Shown here piece by piece: positions 1-8,923 of a DNA stretch of 38,647 nt. The notes under the pieces were generated by a model, which saw nothing but the letters and a program-made list of their open reading frames with translations, did not search any database and was not told where the DNA came from. Made by a program: the position numbers and the translations under genes. This DNA comes from Herminiimonas sp. (GTDB lineage Bacteria > Pseudomonadota > Gammaproteobacteria > Burkholderiales > Burkholderiaceae_D), in assembly GCA_028292665.1 (NCBI GenBank), contig JAQGLW010000125.1, positions 1-38,647 on the forward strand, written 5' to 3'. How positions within the stretch are numbered: the stretch's first letter is position 1; every line of letters begins with the position of its first letter.

Positions 1-96
1 CGCACGGCGCCGGTCCTGCGGCAGGAACAGAAAGCTGTAATAAAAACTGGAGCCGCTTTGCGCGGCTTTTTGCTGGCAATAATCGTCGGGGGACAT
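1..96 (-). CDS. hpnD: HpnD presqualene diphosphate synthase, N-terminal fragment cut by the window edge
   Basis: The minus strand from 96 to the window edge reads 32 open codons. They begin MSPDDYCQQKAAQSGSSF and continue through YYSFLFLP. This is the typical N-terminus of HpnD, a trans-isoprenyl diphosphate synthase family enzyme. HpnD condenses two farnesyl diphosphates to presqualene diphosphate, the first step of the HpnD-HpnC-HpnE squalene route that feeds hopanoid synthesis. The catalytic Asp-rich motifs lie beyond the edge. I chose the ATG at 96 because homologues start there; an in-frame ATG at 156 would add 20 residues of non-conserved sequence. There is no clear Shine-Dalgarno sequence. 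hpnC lies upstream on the same strand. The family call is confident although the fragment is short. Confidence 0.8.
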   Translation of the reverse strand, partial: MSPDDYCQQKAAQSGSSFYYSFLFLPQDRRRA

Positions 97-452
97 ATAA
101 GTAAAGGCGATTCGAGGCTGGATAAAAGCCGCTATGCTAGCCGACTTTCCTGGCATAGATATAAATCCGTCGGTTTTTAGCCGGTTATTATCGATATTTC
201 GATAAAAATGGGACTTGCGCAAAACGGCCGGCACTGTTTAAACATGATGTTTGGCCTGACAGGTTGTTGAAAAATGTGGTTAGCACATTCCGGCAACTGA
301 TGGCCACTCAGGGCGAACACGTACAAACCTGATAGCTGGTCTATGACCACCCAAGGCGAATGGAAGTACCTTGTCGGGTTGCATCACTCCTGTACGACGG
401 CGGCGCAAGACCTGTGCTTGCGGCTACGACATCCGATCTCAATCGATCATCG
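97..452. other. Intergenic gap between hpnC and hpnD, possible transposase scrap
   Basis: No intact gene is visible in these 356 bases, which is long for a pair that is usually adjacent. Positions 189-204 hold a perfect 6-base inverted repeat (TATCGA/TCGATA around TATT). At about 325-385 the plus strand reads KPDSW, then TTQGEWKYLVG, then a frameshifted LYDGG-like stretch. This loosely resembles the segment of IS3-type transposases around the first catalytic Asp (consensus close to TDITYI-T-EGWLYLAG). The match is short and degraded, so an insertion-sequence remnant is only a suggestion. Confidence 0.3.
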
Positions 453-1268
453 TCAAGGTTTCATCCGCATCGCACGCCAAGCCATCCGCAGCCAATCGCT
501 TTTACCCAGTTGCGGCCGCTGATTGAACACATCGTAGTCCACAGCTTCGATCCGTTCCAGAATCCGCAATCCACCCTGGATAACCAGGCGCAATTCCCAG
601 CCGATGCGCCTGGGCAGACGCAATGCGAGCGGTGCGCCCGACAGCATCAGTGCGCGCGTCCGTTCGGCTTCGAAGCGCATCAATGCGCGCCATGCTTCAT
701 TCACCTGCGCCTGGGCCATTTGCGTTTCCGTTACGCCGAAACGGACCAGATCTTCATGCGGCAAATAAATCCGGGCCTTTTGCCAATCTACCGCGACGTC
801 CTGCCAGAAATTAATCAGTTGCAACGACGAGCAAATCGCATCGGAATCCCGCAGATTTTGCGCATTCGCCGCGCCGTACAAATGCAGCATCAGCGCACCG
901 ACCGGGTTTGCCGAGCGGCGGCAATAATCCATCAGTGTTTCGAAAGTTTCATAGCGCTTGGTCACGACATCCTGCTTGAAAGCGGACAACAAGTCGCGCA
1001 GCGGTTGCAGCGGCAGCTCATGCTTCTTCACTACGCCGGCTAATGCCTGAAACAGTCCGGAATCGGTCGGCTGGCTGTTTTCAATGCGGGTTAATTCGTT
1101 TTCATAAACGGTGAGCGCGGCAAGCCGGGCTTCCGGCGTTGCGTCGCCTTCATCGGCCAAGTCGTCGGCACTGCGGGCAAATCCATATATCGCTTCCACG
1201 GCCGGCCGCAGTCGGGCCGGCAGCAATATCGACGCGACCGGGAAGTTTTCATAGTGTTCAACTGACAT
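453..1268 (-). CDS. hpnC: HpnC hydroxysqualene synthase
   Basis: This 271-residue protein belongs to the squalene/phytoene synthase family. In the three-step bacterial squalene pathway HpnC converts presqualene diphosphate to hydroxysqualene, which HpnE then reduces to squalene for hopanoids. The sequence shows the two Mg-diphosphate-binding Asp motifs: DDLADE at residues 35-40 and NFWQDVAVD at 153-161. Length is normal for the family, and the start MSVEHYENFPVASILLP matches homologues. No strong ribosome binding site is visible before the ATG. The gene is followed on the same strand, after a 356-base gap, by hpnD. hpnE is not in the window. Confidence 0.92.
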   Translation of the reverse strand: MSVEHYENFPVASILLPARLRPAVEAIYGFARSADDLADEGDATPEARLAALTVYENELTRIENSQPTDSGLFQALAGVVKKHELPLQPLRDLLSAFKQDVVTKRYETFETLMDYCRRSANPVGALMLHLYGAANAQNLRDSDAICSSLQLINFWQDVAVDWQKARIYLPHEDLVRFGVTETQMAQAQVNEAWRALMRFEAERTRALMLSGAPLALRLPRRIGWELRLVIQGGLRILERIEAVDYDVFNQRPQLGKSDWLRMAWRAMRMKP

Positions 1269-1441
1269 TATTAATTGCTGACCAAAAAGTCATATAAATA
1301 TGATATGCCGTGTTTCATGATTAATACCCAATGAGCCGGTAACCAAACGTTGCTCCGGTTGACGTTCAGATCCAATTTACGGAATGCATTTTTTCAGCTC
1401 GAATAGTAAAGGAAAAACCGTGTTCTCCCTGAAAAATACAT

Positions 1442-1795
1442 GCCAATCGGCGCTCCGGATTTGCTGCAGCCGGGCTTGGCATCTGTTCCGATAGCGATCC
1501 GCACAGGATTTCGCTTGACGCGCCGATCATCGCGTTGTGCTTGCCGGTCGACGATGCAGTCATCGCCGTCGATGATCGCGAGCAAAATGGAGGAGGACAG
1601 GTTGCGCTTCGATGCGGCGGCCTTTGCCTATACCCCGATGACGGCGATGCCGGCGATGATCCCGTTATCGCGCCCCGTGTTCCGGGAGCCGATGGCGGTC
1701 GCCATCATGAGCGGGCCGATTGCCGCGTCGGCACGCCCCTGTTGCTTTTGCCGGCGCTCTATGCGGCGAGGTTCAGGGTCAGGAAGCCCGCATGA
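1442..1795 (+). pseudogene. Decayed RND efflux permease with internal deletion and frameshifts
   Basis: Three short blocks in two frames together match an RND-superfamily inner-membrane pump. Frame one (from 1442) ends in RISLDAPIIALCLPVDDAV, the region of transmembrane helix 4 (consensus RISLGALIIALGLLVDDA). A shift to a second frame near 1580 gives KMEEDRLRFDAAAFAYT, which is the next conserved block. This runs directly into IPLSRPVFREPMAVAIM, which belongs close to the C-terminus. A shift back to the first frame gives LLLLPALYAARFRVRKPA and a TGA at 1793-1795, the usual C-terminal end. About 500 residues between helix 4 and helix 11 are missing, as is the whole N-terminal half. The relic cannot make a pump. 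The order and orientation of the blocks make chance unlikely. Confidence 0.75.
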
Positions 1796-1919
1796 TGTTT
1801 ATCATGGTTCTCCATATGAGGCCGGGAGCATGGTTATACTGGCAAAAATCGAGGCGGATGGCGCAAAAATCCAGTAAAATGCTCGGTTGAAGTTGAAGAG
1901 CCACTGATAAAGGCAGCGT

Positions 1920-1959
1920 AGGGCGACCACATTTTCACTTCAGGGTCGCCCTTTGTTTT
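1920..1959 (+). terminator. Rho-independent terminator-like hairpin just before tRNA-Leu
   Basis: A perfect 9-base-pair stem (AGGGCGACC at 1920-1928 with GGTCGCCCT at 1944-1952) is followed by TTGTTTTT. It ends about 24 bases before the tRNA-Leu gene. No intact plus-strand gene precedes it in the window, so it either ends a short transcript from the relic region or acts in the leader of the tRNA-tig transcript. Confidence 0.6.
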
Positions 1960-1982
1960 TCGGCTTGGCGCAAAAAATTCCC

Positions 1983-2069
1983 GCGAGGATGGCGAAATTG
2001 GTAGACGCACCAGGTTTAGGTCCTGACGCCAGCAATGGTGTGGGGGTTCGAGTCCCCCTCCTCGCACCA
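1983..2069 (+). tRNA. tRNA-Leu (anticodon UAG)
   Basis: The 87-base gene folds as a class II tRNA. The acceptor arm is GCGAGGA with TCCTCGC, the anticodon loop TTTAGGT carries TAG, the variable arm is long (TGACGCCAGCAATGGTG region), the T-loop is GTTCGAGTC, and the 3' CCA is encoded. It reads CUA and other CUN leucine codons. Only 28 bases separate it from the trigger factor start codon, so it probably shares a transcript with tig. Confidence 0.97.
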
Positions 2070-2097
2070 CAGCATTCTTACTATTTGGACGATTCAC

Positions 2098-3447
2098 ATG
2101 GCAACTGCAGTCGAAACTCTGGACAAACTTGAACGCCGTATCACCATTACGCTGCCGCTGGCCGATGTCCGGGCGGAAGTTGAAAAGCGCCTGAAAATTC
2201 GCGCCCGTACGGCAAAGGCGCCGGGCTTTCGTCCGGGCAAGGTTCCGATGAAGATGGTCGCAGCCCAATACGGCTACCAGGTTGAAACCGAAGTGTTGAA
2301 CGACAAGGTCGGCCGCGCGTTCAACGATGCGGCAAACGAAAACAATCTGCGCGTGGCCGGTTATCCGAAGATCGAGCCGAAAACCAGTGCGGAAAGCACG
2401 GAAGGCGCGGTCGTGTTCGACGCCACTTTCGAAGTCTATCCGGAAGTGAAGGTCGGCGACCTGTCGGCAGCGGAAGTCGAAAAAACCAAGGCCGACGTTA
2501 CCGAAGCGGAAATCGACAAGACCATCGAGATCCTGCGCAAGCAGCGCGTGCATTATCACGTCAAGGGCGAACAGGGCGCGCATGGCGACGGCGGAGCGGA
2601 TCAGACCGCGCAAAACGGCGATCGCGTTACGATCGATTTCGTCGGCAAGATCGACGGCGTCGAATTTCAGGGCGGCAAGGCCGACGACTATGCGTTCGTG
2701 CTGGGCGAAGGCCGGATGCTGCCGGAATTCGAAGCAGCCACCGTCGGATTGAAAGTCGGCCAATCCAAGACTTTTTCGATGGCCTTCCCGTCCGATTATC
2801 ACGGCAAGGATGTGGCAGGCAAAACGGCTGAATTCACGATCACGCTGAAAAAGCTCGAGTGGGCGCATATGCCCGAAGTCGATGCCGAATTCGCCAAGTC
2901 GCTCGGCATCGAAGACGGCGATATGCAAAAAATGCGTGACGATATCAAGCGTAATCTGGAACGCGAAGTCAGCAACCGCGTCAAAGCAAAAACCAAAGAC
3001 AGCGTGATGGATGCCTTGATCAAGGCCGCCGCGTTCGATGTGCCGAAAGCCCTGGTCGATCAGGATGTCGAGCGCCTGGCGGAAATGGCTCGTCAGGACA
3101 TGGCGCAACGCGGCATGAACGTCAAGGACATGCCGCTTCCGCCGGAACTGTTCGCGGCGCAAGCCGAGCGCCGGGTGCGTCTGGGCCTGATCCTGGCGGA
3201 AGTCGTCAAGACGAATGATTTGCAGGCCACCGCGGAGCAAGTGAAGGCGCAGGTGGAGGATTTTGCGCAAAGCTACGAAGATCCGCAGCAGGTGCTGAAA
3301 TATTATTTTAGCGACCGCCGCCGTTTAGCCGAGGTGGAAGCTCTTGTTTTGGAAGAAAACGTCGTCAATTACGTGCTTGGCAAGGCAAAAGTGACCGACA
3401 AGCCGGTCGCATTCGACGAATTGATGGGCAATAACGCACAAGCGTAA
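2098..3447 (+). CDS. tig: Trigger factor, ribosome-associated chaperone and peptidyl-prolyl isomerase
   Basis: Trigger factor binds the ribosome at the exit tunnel and holds nascent chains before DnaK or GroEL act. The 449-residue product has the three expected parts. The N-terminal ribosome-binding domain carries the signature GFRPGKVP at residues 43-50. The central FKBP-type isomerase domain starts near [13 protein letters not shown]. The C-terminal helical chaperone domain follows. The linker before the isomerase domain holds a small glycine-rich insertion ([18 protein letters not shown]). I use the ATG at 2098; an in-frame ATG at 2035 lies inside the tRNA and is not credible. clpP follows after 31 bases, the standard tig-clpP-clpX order. 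Confidence 0.97.
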   Translation: MATAVETLDKLERRITITLPLADVRAEVEKRLKIRARTAKAPGFRPGKVPMKMVAAQYGYQVETEVLNDKVGRAFNDAANENNLRVAGYPKIEPKTSAESTEGAVVFDATFEVYPEVKVGDLSAAEVEKTKADVTEAEIDKTIEILRKQRVHYHVKGEQGAHGDGGADQTAQNGDRVTIDFVGKIDGVEFQGGKADDYAFVLGEGRMLPEFEAATVGLKVGQSKTFSMAFPSDYHGKDVAGKTAEFTITLKKLEWAHMPEVDAEFAKSLGIEDGDMQKMRDDIKRNLEREVSNRVKAKTKDSVMDALIKAAAFDVPKALVDQDVERLAEMARQDMAQRGMNVKDMPLPPELFAAQAERRVRLGLILAEVVKTNDLQATAEQVKAQVEDFAQSYEDPQQVLKYYFSDRRRLAEVEALVLEENVVNYVLGKAKVTDKPVAFDELMGNNAQA

Positions 3448-3478
3448 TTCGCTTGTGCGCTCTCCATAAGGAAAGCAC

Positions 3479-4105
3479 ATGACAAGCATGATACAAAATT
3501 CCGCTCTCGATACCCAGATGCTCGGCATGGTGCCGATGGTCATCGAGCAAAGCGGTCGCGGCGAGCGCGCATACGACATTTATTCGCGTCTGCTGAAAGA
3601 ACGCGTCATTTTTCTGGTTGGGCCGGTAAACGACCATACGGCCAACCTGATCGTCGCGCAATTGCTGTTTCTCGAAAGTGAAAATCCTGACAAGGATATT
3701 TCTCTTTATATCAACTCTCCCGGCGGTTCGGTATCTGCCGGCATGGCGATTTACGATACGATGCAGTTCGTCAAGCCGGATGTATCCACGTTGTGTACCG
3801 GCCTGGCTGCTTCGATGGGGGCGTTTTTGCTGGCGGCAGGCGCAAAAGGCAAGCGTTTCTCGCTGCCCAATTCCCGCATCATGATCCACCAGCCGCTCGG
3901 CGGCGCTCAAGGGCAGGCGGCCGACATCGAAATCCAGGCACGCGAGATTCTCTATTTGCGCGAGCGCCTGAATTATATTCTGGCGGAAAAAACCGGAAGA
4001 TCGGTAGAACAAATCAGCAAGGATACCGATCGGGATAACTTCATGTCCGCCGATCAGGCGGCGGATTATGGCATGATTGACAAGGTTCTGAGCAGCCGTT
4101 CCTGA
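3479..4105 (+). CDS. clpP: ClpP, ATP-dependent Clp protease proteolytic subunit
   Basis: ClpP forms the tetradecameric serine-peptidase barrel that degrades substrates fed by ClpX or ClpA. The product has 208 residues, the usual length. The catalytic triad is visible: Ser112 in GLAASMGA, His137 in MIHQPLGG and Asp186 in DTDRD. The first dozen or so residues correspond to the self-cleaved propeptide of the family. A good ribosome binding site (AAGGAAAG) precedes the ATG. A strong terminator follows at 4130-4165, so clpX downstream probably has its own promoter or depends on read-through. Confidence 0.98.
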   Translation: MTSMIQNSALDTQMLGMVPMVIEQSGRGERAYDIYSRLLKERVIFLVGPVNDHTANLIVAQLLFLESENPDKDISLYINSPGGSVSAGMAIYDTMQFVKPDVSTLCTGLAASMGAFLLAAGAKGKRFSLPNSRIMIHQPLGGAQGQAADIEIQAREILYLRERLNYILAEKTGRSVEQISKDTDRDNFMSADQAADYGMIDKVLSSRS

Positions 4106-4129
4106 TAAACCAATAGTCCCATGCGAAAT

Positions 4130-4165
4130 ACGCCCGGGCGCATTTACGTTCGGGCGTTTTGTTTT
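4130..4165 (+). terminator. Terminator after clpP
   Basis: The stem ACGCCCG (4130-4136) pairs with CGGGCGT (4151-4157) and is followed by TTTGTTTT. It begins 25 bases after the clpP stop codon. It separates tig-clpP from clpX. Confidence 0.8.
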
Positions 4166-4269
4166 ATAACTACGAATTTTTGCCGGCCGGCCCAATTTCT
4201 TGAGCAGTATCGTGACGAATTTGGAATTCGCAGGTAAGATCAAACCACTACATATCCATACTTTTCTCC

Positions 4270-5538
4270 ATGTCCGATAAAAAATCTTCCAGCGGCGAAA
4301 AATTACTGTATTGCTCGTTTTGCGGCAAAAGCCAGCATGAGGTTAAAAAACTCATTGCGGGCCCTTCGGTATTCATTTGCGACGAGTGCATAGATTTATG
4401 CAACGACATCATTCGTGACGAGGCGTCCAGCGTCGAGTCCGTTACAGGCCCGAAATCGGACCTGCCGACTCCGCAGGAAATCTACGAATTACTCGGTCAA
4501 TACGTAATCGGTCAGGACACCGCCAAACGCATCCTGTCGGTTGCGGTATACAACCACTACAAGCGGCTCAAGCATCTCGGCAAGAAAGACGATGTCGAGT
4601 TGGCTAAAAGCAATATTTTGCTGGTCGGGCCGACCGGTTCCGGCAAGACCTTGCTGGCGCAAACGCTGGCGCGCATGTTGAATGTGCCCTTCGTGATCGC
4701 CGATGCGACGACGTTGACCGAAGCCGGCTATGTCGGCGAGGATGTCGAAAACATCATCCAGAAGCTTCTGCAGAACTGCAATTACGAAGTCGAGAAAGCG
4801 CAGAAAGGGATTGTCTATATCGATGAGATCGACAAAATCTCGCGCAAATCGGACAATCCGTCGATCACCCGCGACGTATCGGGCGAGGGCGTGCAGCAGG
4901 CATTGCTGAAGCTGATCGAAGGCACGATGGCATCGGTGCCGCCGCAGGGCGGGCGCAAGCACCCCAACCAGGATTTCGTGCAGATCGACACCACCAACAT
5001 CATGTTCATCTGCGGCGGCGCTTTCGACGGACTCACAAAGATCATTTCGAACCGTTCGGAGAAAAGCGGCATCGGTTTTTCCGCAAACGTCAAGAGTCAG
5101 AAGGAGCGCACTGCCAGCGAAGTGCTGATGGAAGCCGAGCCCGAAGATCTGATCAAGTTCGGATTGATTCCCGAACTGGTCGGCCGCTTGCCGGTGGTTG
5201 CGACATTAAGCGAATTGAATGAAGCCGCGCTGATTCAGATTCTGCTGGAGCCGAAGAACGCGCTCATCAAGCAGTATTCCAAGCTGCTGCAAATGGAAGG
5301 CGCCGAGCTTGAAGTAAGGCCTGCGGCATTGCATGCGATTGCCAAAAAAGCATTGGCGCGCAAGACGGGCGCGCGCGGTTTGCGTTCGATCCTTGAGCAT
5401 GCATTGCTCGAGGTGATGTTTGAATTGCCCAATCAGCAAAACGTAGCCAAGGTGGTCATCGATGAAAGCACGATCACCAACGGTGCGAAGCCCTTGTTGA
5501 TTTATCATGAACAGCAAAAGGTATCCGGCGCCAAGTGA
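4270..5538 (+). CDS. clpX: ClpX, ATPase specificity subunit of ClpXP protease
   Basis: ClpX is a hexameric AAA+ unfoldase that recognises tagged proteins, such as SsrA-tagged chains, and threads them into ClpP. The 422-residue protein has an N-terminal C4 zinc finger (Cys15, Cys18, Cys37, Cys40), Walker A GPTGSGKT at 120-127, the pore loop GYVG at 153-156, Walker B IVYIDEID at 181-188, and the GIGF loop that docks on ClpP. Length and motifs are canonical. The ATG at 4270 matches the family start. It lies 164 bases after clpP, beyond a terminator. The space between clpX and lon holds an inverted-repeat element. Confidence 0.98.
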   Translation: MSDKKSSSGEKLLYCSFCGKSQHEVKKLIAGPSVFICDECIDLCNDIIRDEASSVESVTGPKSDLPTPQEIYELLGQYVIGQDTAKRILSVAVYNHYKRLKHLGKKDDVELAKSNILLVGPTGSGKTLLAQTLARMLNVPFVIADATTLTEAGYVGEDVENIIQKLLQNCNYEVEKAQKGIVYIDEIDKISRKSDNPSITRDVSGEGVQQALLKLIEGTMASVPPQGGRKHPNQDFVQIDTTNIMFICGGAFDGLTKIISNRSEKSGIGFSANVKSQKERTASEVLMEAEPEDLIKFGLIPELVGRLPVVATLSELNEAALIQILLEPKNALIKQYSKLLQMEGAELEVRPAALHAIAKKALARKTGARGLRSILEHALLEVMFELPNQQNVAKVVIDESTITNGAKPLLIYHEQQKVSGAK

Positions 5539-5545
5539 CTCGGGC

Positions 5546-5709
5546 CTAGAGCGGTTTTCATATCAGTGTATGGGCGCTGCCGGCCGCTTTGGAGCGCATG
5601 GCGGCGTTGCTCGTCGCTGGTGTGGCTCGCCACACTGCGCTCCTCATGCCTTGCCCTGCACCCAAAACCAACCCGCATCATCCGCACACTGATATGAAAA
5701 CCGCTCTAG
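5546..5709. repeat. MITE-like element with perfect 24-base terminal inverted repeats
   Basis: The 24 bases at 5546-5569 are the exact reverse complement of those at 5686-5709. The arms begin CTAGAGCGG and end ATCAGTGT. The 116-base centre has a nested hairpin (GTGTGG, loop CTCG, CCACAC) and contains no convincing coding sequence. Size, ends and position between two core genes fit a small non-autonomous mobile or REP-like repeat. CTAG at both tips is self-complementary and could be part of the target. I see no second copy in this window, so its family status is untested. It may also act as a terminator or processing site after clpX, which ends eight bases upstream. Confidence 0.7.
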
Positions 5710-5769
5710 ACAAACGATAGCTGTCAAAATCATAAAAACATCTAAAAAGTAGGGTTTTACGTCTTTTTA

Positions 5770-5798
5770 TTGAACAAACGCAGTACAATTTACTCCAT
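5770..5798 (+). promoter_or_regulatory. Candidate heat-shock-type promoter for lon
   Basis: TTGAAC at 5770-5775 and CTCCAT at 5793-5798 are separated by 17 bases. This resembles the sigma-32 consensus (CTTGAA, then CCCCAT). lon belongs to the heat-shock regulon in many proteobacteria. A sigma-70-like TACAAT at 5784-5789 overlaps but lacks a good -35 element. The call rests on motif resemblance alone. Confidence 0.35.
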
Positions 5799-5823
5799 CA
5801 ACTATCACACAGGCTTCCATCGT

Positions 5824-5860
5824 AAAGCCACCCGAGGGTAACTTCGCGTGTGGCTTTTTT
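5824..5860 (+). terminator. Terminator-like hairpin in the lon leader
   Basis: AAAGCCAC (5824-5831) pairs with GTGGCTTT (5850-5857) and runs into a T-rich tract, giving a typical intrinsic terminator. It lies downstream of the candidate lon promoter and about 100 bases before the lon start codon. It could end read-through from clpX, attenuate lon, or finish a short RNA of about 60 bases. Confidence 0.65.
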
Positions 5861-5962
5861 TATTGTTTAAAACGATGCTGTGATGATTTTGTTGATGCGC
5901 GGGGCTTGTGTTTCGCCCGCTCGTGCCAACATCATTAACAGGTTTTTTGATAAAGGCTCGCC

Positions 5963-8377
5963 ATGACGACTACTTCTACACTTATTGAATACACCCAATT
6001 GCCGTTATTGCCATTGCGCGACGTCGTTGTATTTCCGCATATGGTGATACCGCTGTTCGTCGGTCGCCCTAAATCGATCAAGGCACTTGAAGCTGCGATG
6101 GAACAAGGCAAGAGCATCATGCTCGCCGCCCAGAAGGCCGCAGCCAAGGATGAACCTTCCGCAGACGATATCTACGAGATCGGCTGCGTTGCAAATATTC
6201 TGCAGATGCTGAAGCTGCCCGATGGCACGGTGAAAGTGCTGGTCGAAGGCGCGCAGCGTGCGCGCATTCATCACATCAGCGAACTGGACACGCATTTCGT
6301 CGCGGATCTGACTCCGGTCGAATCCGAGTCGGGCGACGAGTCCGAAGTGGAAGCGATGCGCCGCGCAATCGTTCAGCAATTCGATCAATACGTCAAACTG
6401 AACAAGAAAATTCCGCCCGAGATTCTGACGTCGCTGGCCGGTATCGACGACGCCGGACGCCTGGCGGATACGATCGCCGCGCACTTGCCGCTGAAGCTCG
6501 AGCAAAAGCAGGTCATTCTTGAAATCTTCAATGTCGCGAAGCGTCACGAGCATCTGCTTGGACAACTCGAGGGCGAACTCGATATTCTCCAGGTGGAAAA
6601 ACGCATCCGCGGCCGCGTCAAGCGCCAGATGGAGAAATCCCAGCGCGAGTACTACCTGAACGAACAGGTCAAGGCAATCCAGAAGGAACTCGGCGAAGGC
6701 GAAGAGGGCGCCGATCTGGAAGATCTCGAGAAAAAGATCGTGATGGCCAAGATGCCGAAGGAAGCGCGCGAAAAAGCGCAGGGCGAACTGAAAAAGCTCA
6801 AGCTGATGTCGCCGATGTCGGCCGAGGCGACCGTGGTGCGCAACTACATCGATACGCTGGTCGGACTGCCATGGAAGAAAAAATCCAAGGTCAATAACGA
6901 TCTGTCCAATGCCGAAACGGTGCTGGAAGACGATCACTACGGACTCGACAAGGTCAAGGAACGCATCCTCGAATATCTTGCCGTCCAACAGCGCGTCGAC
7001 AAGCTCAAGGCGCCGATCCTGTGCTTCGTCGGACCTCCGGGTGTCGGCAAGACCTCGCTCGGCCAATCGATTGCGCGGGCGACCAATCGCAAGTTCGTGC
7101 GCATGGCGCTGGGCGGTGTGCGCGACGAAGCGGAAATTCGCGGGCATCGCCGCACCTATATCGGTTCGATGCCCGGCAAGATTCTGCAAAGCCTGGCGAA
7201 AGTCGGCGTGCGCAATCCCTTGTTCCTGCTTGATGAAATCGACAAGCTGGGCATGGATTTCCGCGGCGATCCGTCATCCGCCTTGCTCGAGGTGCTGGAC
7301 CCGGAACAGAACCACACATTCTCCGATCACTATATCGAAGTGGATTTCGACCTGTCCGACGTGATGTTCGTCGCGACATCGAACTCGTACAACATCCCGC
7401 CGGCATTGCTCGACCGGATGGAAGTGATTCGCCTGTCCGGTTATACCGAGGATGAAAAAACCAGCATTGCGCAACGCTATCTTTTGCCCAAGCAGATCAA
7501 GAACAACGGTCTGAAGGAAGAAGAAATCAGCGTTGCCGAGCCTGCCATCCGCGACATCATTCGCTACTACACGCGTGAAGCCGGCGTGCGTTCGCTGGAA
7601 CGCGAGATCTCGAAGATTTGCCGCAAGGTCGTCAAGATGCTGCTGCTCAAAAAGCAGGACAAGAAGATCGCCGTCACGTCGAAGAATATCGATAAATTCC
7701 TGGGCGTCCGCCGCTTCGATTTCGGCGTCGCTGAAAAGGATAACCAGGTCGGCCAGGTCGTCGGTCTCGCATGGACCGAGGTGGGCGGCGATCTGCTTAC
7801 GATCGAAGCGATCACGATGCCGGGCAAAGGCGGCATCATCCGCACCGGAACATTGGGCGACGTGATGAAGGAATCGATCGAGGCGGCACGCACCGTGGTG
7901 CGCAGCCGGGCAAGAAAACTCGGTATCAAGAACGACATTTTTGAAAAAAGCGACATCCACATCCACGTGCCGGAAGGAGCAACGCCGAAGGACGGTCCGT
8001 CGGCAGGCATTGCGATGACAACCGCGCTGGTATCGATCTTCACCGGCATCCCGGTGCGCGCCGATGTCGCAATGACCGGTGAAATCACGTTGCGGGGCGA
8101 AGTGTTGCCGATCGGCGGCTTGAAAGAGAAATTGCTGGCGGCTCATCGCGGCGGCATCAAGACCGTGCTGGTTCCCGAGCAAAACATGAAGGACCTTGCG
8201 GAGATCCCGGACAACGTCAAGAACAAGCTGGAAATTGTTCCGGTACGCTGGATCGATAAAGTGCTGGAGATCGCACTTGAACGGCGCCCGGTTCCGCTGA
8301 CCGAAGAGGACGTGCCTGCTGCTGATGCGGTGGCGCAACCGACTGGGCAGCCGGACCCCAACGTCGTCAAGCATTGA
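5963..8377 (+). CDS. lon: Lon, ATP-dependent endopeptidase La
   Basis: Lon is a cytoplasmic homo-hexameric AAA+ serine protease that removes misfolded proteins and specific regulators. The 804-residue product has the N-terminal substrate-binding domain, Walker A GPPGVGKT at 357-364, Walker [10 protein letters not shown], and a C-terminal peptidase domain with the Ser-Lys dyad at Ser680 (PKDGPSAG) and Lys723 (GGLKEK). Length is close to that of the E. coli enzyme. A weak AAAGG precedes the ATG. The gene has a 424-base upstream region containing the inverted-repeat element, a candidate promoter and a terminator-like hairpin. It is followed by its own terminator and then hupB. Confidence 0.98.
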   Translation: MTTTSTLIEYTQLPLLPLRDVVVFPHMVIPLFVGRPKSIKALEAAMEQGKSIMLAAQKAAAKDEPSADDIYEIGCVANILQMLKLPDGTVKVLVEGAQRARIHHISELDTHFVADLTPVESESGDESEVEAMRRAIVQQFDQYVKLNKKIPPEILTSLAGIDDAGRLADTIAAHLPLKLEQKQVILEIFNVAKRHEHLLGQLEGELDILQVEKRIRGRVKRQMEKSQREYYLNEQVKAIQKELGEGEEGADLEDLEKKIVMAKMPKEAREKAQGELKKLKLMSPMSAEATVVRNYIDTLVGLPWKKKSKVNNDLSNAETVLEDDHYGLDKVKERILEYLAVQQRVDKLKAPILCFVGPPGVGKTSLGQSIARATNRKFVRMALGGVRDEAEIRGHRRTYIGSMPGKILQSLAKVGVRNPLFLLDEIDKLGMDFRGDPSSALLEVLDPEQNHTFSDHYIEVDFDLSDVMFVATSNSYNIPPALLDRMEVIRLSGYTEDEKTSIAQRYLLPKQIKNNGLKEEEISVAEPAIRDIIRYYTREAGVRSLEREISKICRKVVKMLLLKKQDKKIAVTSKNIDKFLGVRRFDFGVAEKDNQVGQVVGLAWTEVGGDLLTIEAITMPGKGGIIRTGTLGDVMKESIEAARTVVRSRARKLGIKNDIFEKSDIHIHVPEGATPKDGPSAGIAMTTALVSIFTGIPVRADVAMTGEITLRGEVLPIGGLKEKLLAAHRGGIKTVLVPEQNMKDLAEIPDNVKNKLEIVPVRWIDKVLEIALERRPVPLTEEDVPAADAVAQPTGQPDPNVVKH

Positions 8378-8395
8378 TCGTTCAAATGCAACGGT

Positions 8396-8423
8396 AAAAA
8401 GCGCTCTCCGGAGCGCTTTTTAT
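8396..8423 (+). terminator. Terminator after lon
   Basis: AAAAAGCGCTC and GAGCGCTTTTT form a stem around the loop TCCG. It starts 18 bases after the lon stop. The A and T flanks make it work in both directions in principle, but only plus-strand genes surround it. Confidence 0.9.
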
Positions 8424-8470
8424 TTTCCCGGAACGAAGTTCCGACCGGTGAGGACACGCCCGCAAACCGC

Positions 8471-8499
8471 TTGACACAAGGCTTCCCGGCTTGTTTAAT
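8471..8499 (+). promoter_or_regulatory. Sigma-70 promoter of hupB
   Basis: A consensus -35 box TTGACA (8471-8476) is followed after 17 bases by the -10 box TTTAAT (8494-8499). Transcription would start near 8506, about 90 bases before hupB. It lies just past the lon terminator, so hupB, and perhaps the two tRNAs after it, would be expressed independently of lon. Confidence 0.65.
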
Positions 8500-8594
8500 A
8501 CGTGCTGCAGATTTTTTCTGCACAGGGAATGGATGAAATCAATAACTAACCGCTAAACACCATTGCGGAATTTAAACTTAGCCAGGGGGCGTCA

Positions 8595-8867
8595 GTGAAT
8601 AAAACCGAATTAATCGATCACATTGCCAGGTCGGCAGATATTTCCAAGGCTGCTGCAACACGCTCGCTTGACGCACTGATCGGAGCTGTGAAGACGACGT
8701 TGAAAAAAAGCGGTTCAGTTACCTTGGTTGGGTTCGGTACCTTTACAGTAGGCAAGCGCGCCGCCCGTACGGGCCGCAACCCGCGCACCGGCGAAGCAAT
8801 CAAGATCAAATCAGCCAAGGTGCCGAAATTTAAGCCTGGCAAAGGTTTGAAAGATGCTGTAAACTAG
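8595..8867 (+). CDS. hupB: HU-beta, histone-like DNA-binding protein
   Basis: HU is an abundant small dimeric protein that bends and compacts DNA. The 90-residue product is canonical: [11 protein letters not shown] at the N-terminus, GFGTF in the core, and the DNA-minor-groove arm around [13 protein letters not shown]. Translation starts at a GTG with a strong AGGGGGCG five bases upstream; no ATG fits. It follows lon and precedes two tRNA genes and ppiD, the conserved lon-hupB-ppiD order with tRNAs inserted. No terminator separates it from tRNA-Val, so co-transcription is possible. Confidence 0.97.
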   Translation: MNKTELIDHIARSADISKAAATRSLDALIGAVKTTLKKSGSVTLVGFGTFTVGKRAARTGRNPRTGEAIKIKSAKVPKFKPGKGLKDAVN

Positions 8868-8923
8868 CGTTCTTTTGGCGTGGTGACAAACGCCGAATGT
8901 TCGGCTGGCTAAGTGGCAAATTC

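Noticed and set aside
51-71. A GC-rich hairpin followed by TTTTT on the plus strand that looks like a terminator
   Set aside because: It lies inside the hpnD coding start on the minus strand, where the same bases encode QQKAAQSGSS. No plus-strand gene end precedes it within the window.
1834-3270. 478-codon open frame on the minus strand
   Set aside because: It is antisense to tig and the tRNA-Leu region, with His/Arg/Phe-rich composition typical of the mirror frame of GC-rich genes and no recognisable domain.
6005-7189. 394-codon open frame antisense to lon
   Set aside because: Composition is that of a mirror frame and lon itself is intact and canonical.
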